From positions 1 to 5,067 of the forward strand of contig JANYDV010000084.1 of NCBI GenBank assembly GCA_025363505.1: 5,067 nucleotides of DNA, read 5' to 3'. Every line of letters starts with the position of its first letter. The stretch's first letter is position 1. This DNA is from Bacteroidota bacterium. Its GTDB lineage: Bacteria > Bacteroidota > Ignavibacteria > Palsa-1295. The position numbers were made by a program, and so were the translations under genes. The notes beneath the pieces were generated by a model. That model was not told the DNA's origin, searched no databases, and saw only the letters and a program-made list of their open reading frames with translations. Shown one piece after another: positions 4,032 to 5,067 of the stretch.

Positions 4032-5067
4032 AAGAAAATATTACCATTGTTTATATTACTTCTAACCCTTGCTTCTTGCAAAGAGGGGTTGCTCAATGAG
4101 CCCCCAATAGTAAAGATACCAATTGTCGAAACACCCATACAGATCTATTATGTCAAAGCCACCAGCGATCTATCAACCCCTGATCACTATACACTGTCAA
4201 TAAGAAAAATAAATAGTGATGGTACCTTTGACAGACTCATTGTTGAAAAGGCTTTTCTCACATCACCGCCCCGCAACGGAAAGTTAGTCTATATTCTTCA
4301 GGACAGAGATGATGATGAAAAGACTTCCGTGATAGTTAGCAATGCCGACGGTTCGAACCCCAAAACAATTGCAACAGGCAACTACCATTCGGCAGAGCTT
4401 TCTCCTGATGGGACAAAAGCCTATCTCACTACTTTTAATATCGACGCTCCACCTCTCCCGAGCAAAACAGTAGTGGTGAATACCGACGGATCGGGCGTAG
4501 AAAAAACATTGGCAAATAATCTTGAACAAGAAACAGTCTCTTCACTTTCTCCGGATGGAAAAAGAATGGTGTTCTTACAAGATGCGGGTGGCAATCGATC
4601 GAAATTCGCAATAGTAAATTCCGATGGTGTAGGCTCACCGATCTATTTTTCAGGAAACAGTATTAATAATATTCGCGACACAAAATTTTCTTGGTCGCCG
4701 ACTGAGGATAGCATCCTTTTTTCCGGGGATGACAAATTATATCTTGCTATTGTAACCAAGAAAACAATCACAGAGATTACTCCGCCGGGCATCAATTGCG
4801 GTCCGGCAGTATTTAGTCCATACAGTAAAAAAATTCTGTTCTCGGGTTCGTTGCTCTCTTCGCCCTTTTCCAAAGACCTATATGAAATCAGGGGTGCGCT
4901 GAGCACTTCATTCGGCAATATCACCAATACCAATACATTTGAAGAAGTATATGGCGAGTATCTTTCCGATGTGGTAATTCTCTATACAAGAAACACATCA
5001 AACTCCGGAAACTCACGAGAGCGGCTGATGTCCTCTACGCTAAACATTTTAGACCGAACAAACGGAA
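4029..5067 (+). CDS. Lipoprotein with TolB/PD40-type beta-propeller repeats (3' partial)
   Basis: The frame is open from ATG 4029 to the window end, giving 346 complete codons with no stop seen. Residues 1-17 are a textbook lipoprotein signal: MKK, a Leu/Ile-rich core and the lipobox LASC with Cys17. After a short Pro-containing spacer the protein carries repeated propeller signatures: LSPDGTKAYL (124-133), LSPDGKRMVF (173-182), WSPTEDSILF (222-231) and FSPYSKKILF (262-271). Alternating with these are N-x-D-G turns at 62, 105, 151 and 197. This is the pattern of PD40/WD40-like blades in TolB and DPP-IV-type propellers, which usually bind partner proteins or peptides in the periplasm. Four to five blades are visible, so the missing 3' end may hold more or a further domain. 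It is not TolB itself: it is lipidated, and no Pal, TolA or other Tol gene is nearby. The 93-base gap to the small lipoprotein holds a TATCTTTG box and a hairpin. Confidence 0.8.
   Translation, partial: MKKILPLFILLLTLASCKEGLLNEPPIVKIPIVETPIQIYYVKATSDLSTPDHYTLSIRKINSDGTFDRLIVEKAFLTSPPRNGKLVYILQDRDDDEKTSVIVSNADGSNPKTIATGNYHSAELSPDGTKAYLTTFNIDAPPLPSKTVVVNTDGSGVEKTLANNLEQETVSSLSPDGKRMVFLQDAGGNRSKFAIVNSDGVGSPIYFSGNSINNIRDTKFSWSPTEDSILFSGDDKLYLAIVTKKTITEITPPGINCGPAVFSPYSKKILFSGSLLSSPFSKDLYEIRGALSTSFGNITNTNTFEEVYGEYLSDVVILYTRNTSNSGNSRERLMSSTLNILDRTNG

Noticed and set aside
4284..4933. Three minus-strand open frames opposite the propeller lipoprotein
   Set aside because: They are antisense to a frame open for 346 codons with repeated blade motifs and a lipobox, and none has its own supporting signal.

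Overview
The window reads as bacterial chromosome with moderate GC content. It most likely comes from the Bacteroidota/Chlorobi (FCB) side of the tree, perhaps a Kapabacteria- or Ignavibacteria-like lineage. That placement is inferred from gene style: a Gly/Ser/Thr-rich S74 surface fibre, an ECF sigma factor paired with a long membrane anti-sigma protein, lipoproteins, mostly weak Shine-Dalgarno signals, and one TAnnTTTG box. It is not based on any marker gene. All credible genes are on the + strand. I see no tRNA, rRNA, CRISPR array, insertion sequence or phage integration site.

Layout. (1) 1-1305: the 3' part of a large repeat-rich fibre-like protein ending in a Peptidase_S74 intramolecular chaperone and a coiled coil, closed by a strong intrinsic terminator (1342-1375). 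(2) 1376-1495: a leader holding a possible promoter and a small inverted repeat. (3) 1496-2083: an ECF-type sigma factor. (4) 2080-3564: a 494-residue protein overlapping it by ATGA, with a cysteine-free anti-sigma-like N-terminus, one membrane helix, a polar linker of about 214 residues and a C-terminal segment that looks like an 8-stranded outer-membrane beta-barrel. (5) 3633-3935: a small His/Asp-rich lipoprotein. (6) 3953-3996: a long near-perfect hairpin. (7) 4029 to the window end: the 5' part of a lipoprotein with TolB/PD40-type beta-propeller repeats.

The most interesting unit is the sigma/anti-sigma pair. The anti-sigma looks built to touch the sigma factor in the cytoplasm, cross the inner membrane, span the periplasm and end in an outer-membrane barrel. 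That matches the architecture of the dual membrane-spanning (Dma-type) anti-sigma factors reported in Bacteroides, so the general idea is not new. What may be new is this lineage, the apparent lack of a zinc motif, and the envelope-protein neighbours. A plausible but unproven reading is a one-protein outer-membrane sensor that directly restrains an ECF sigma factor. The two downstream lipoproteins are possible regulon members. The S74 fibre upstream is separated by a terminator and is probably an independent transcription unit.
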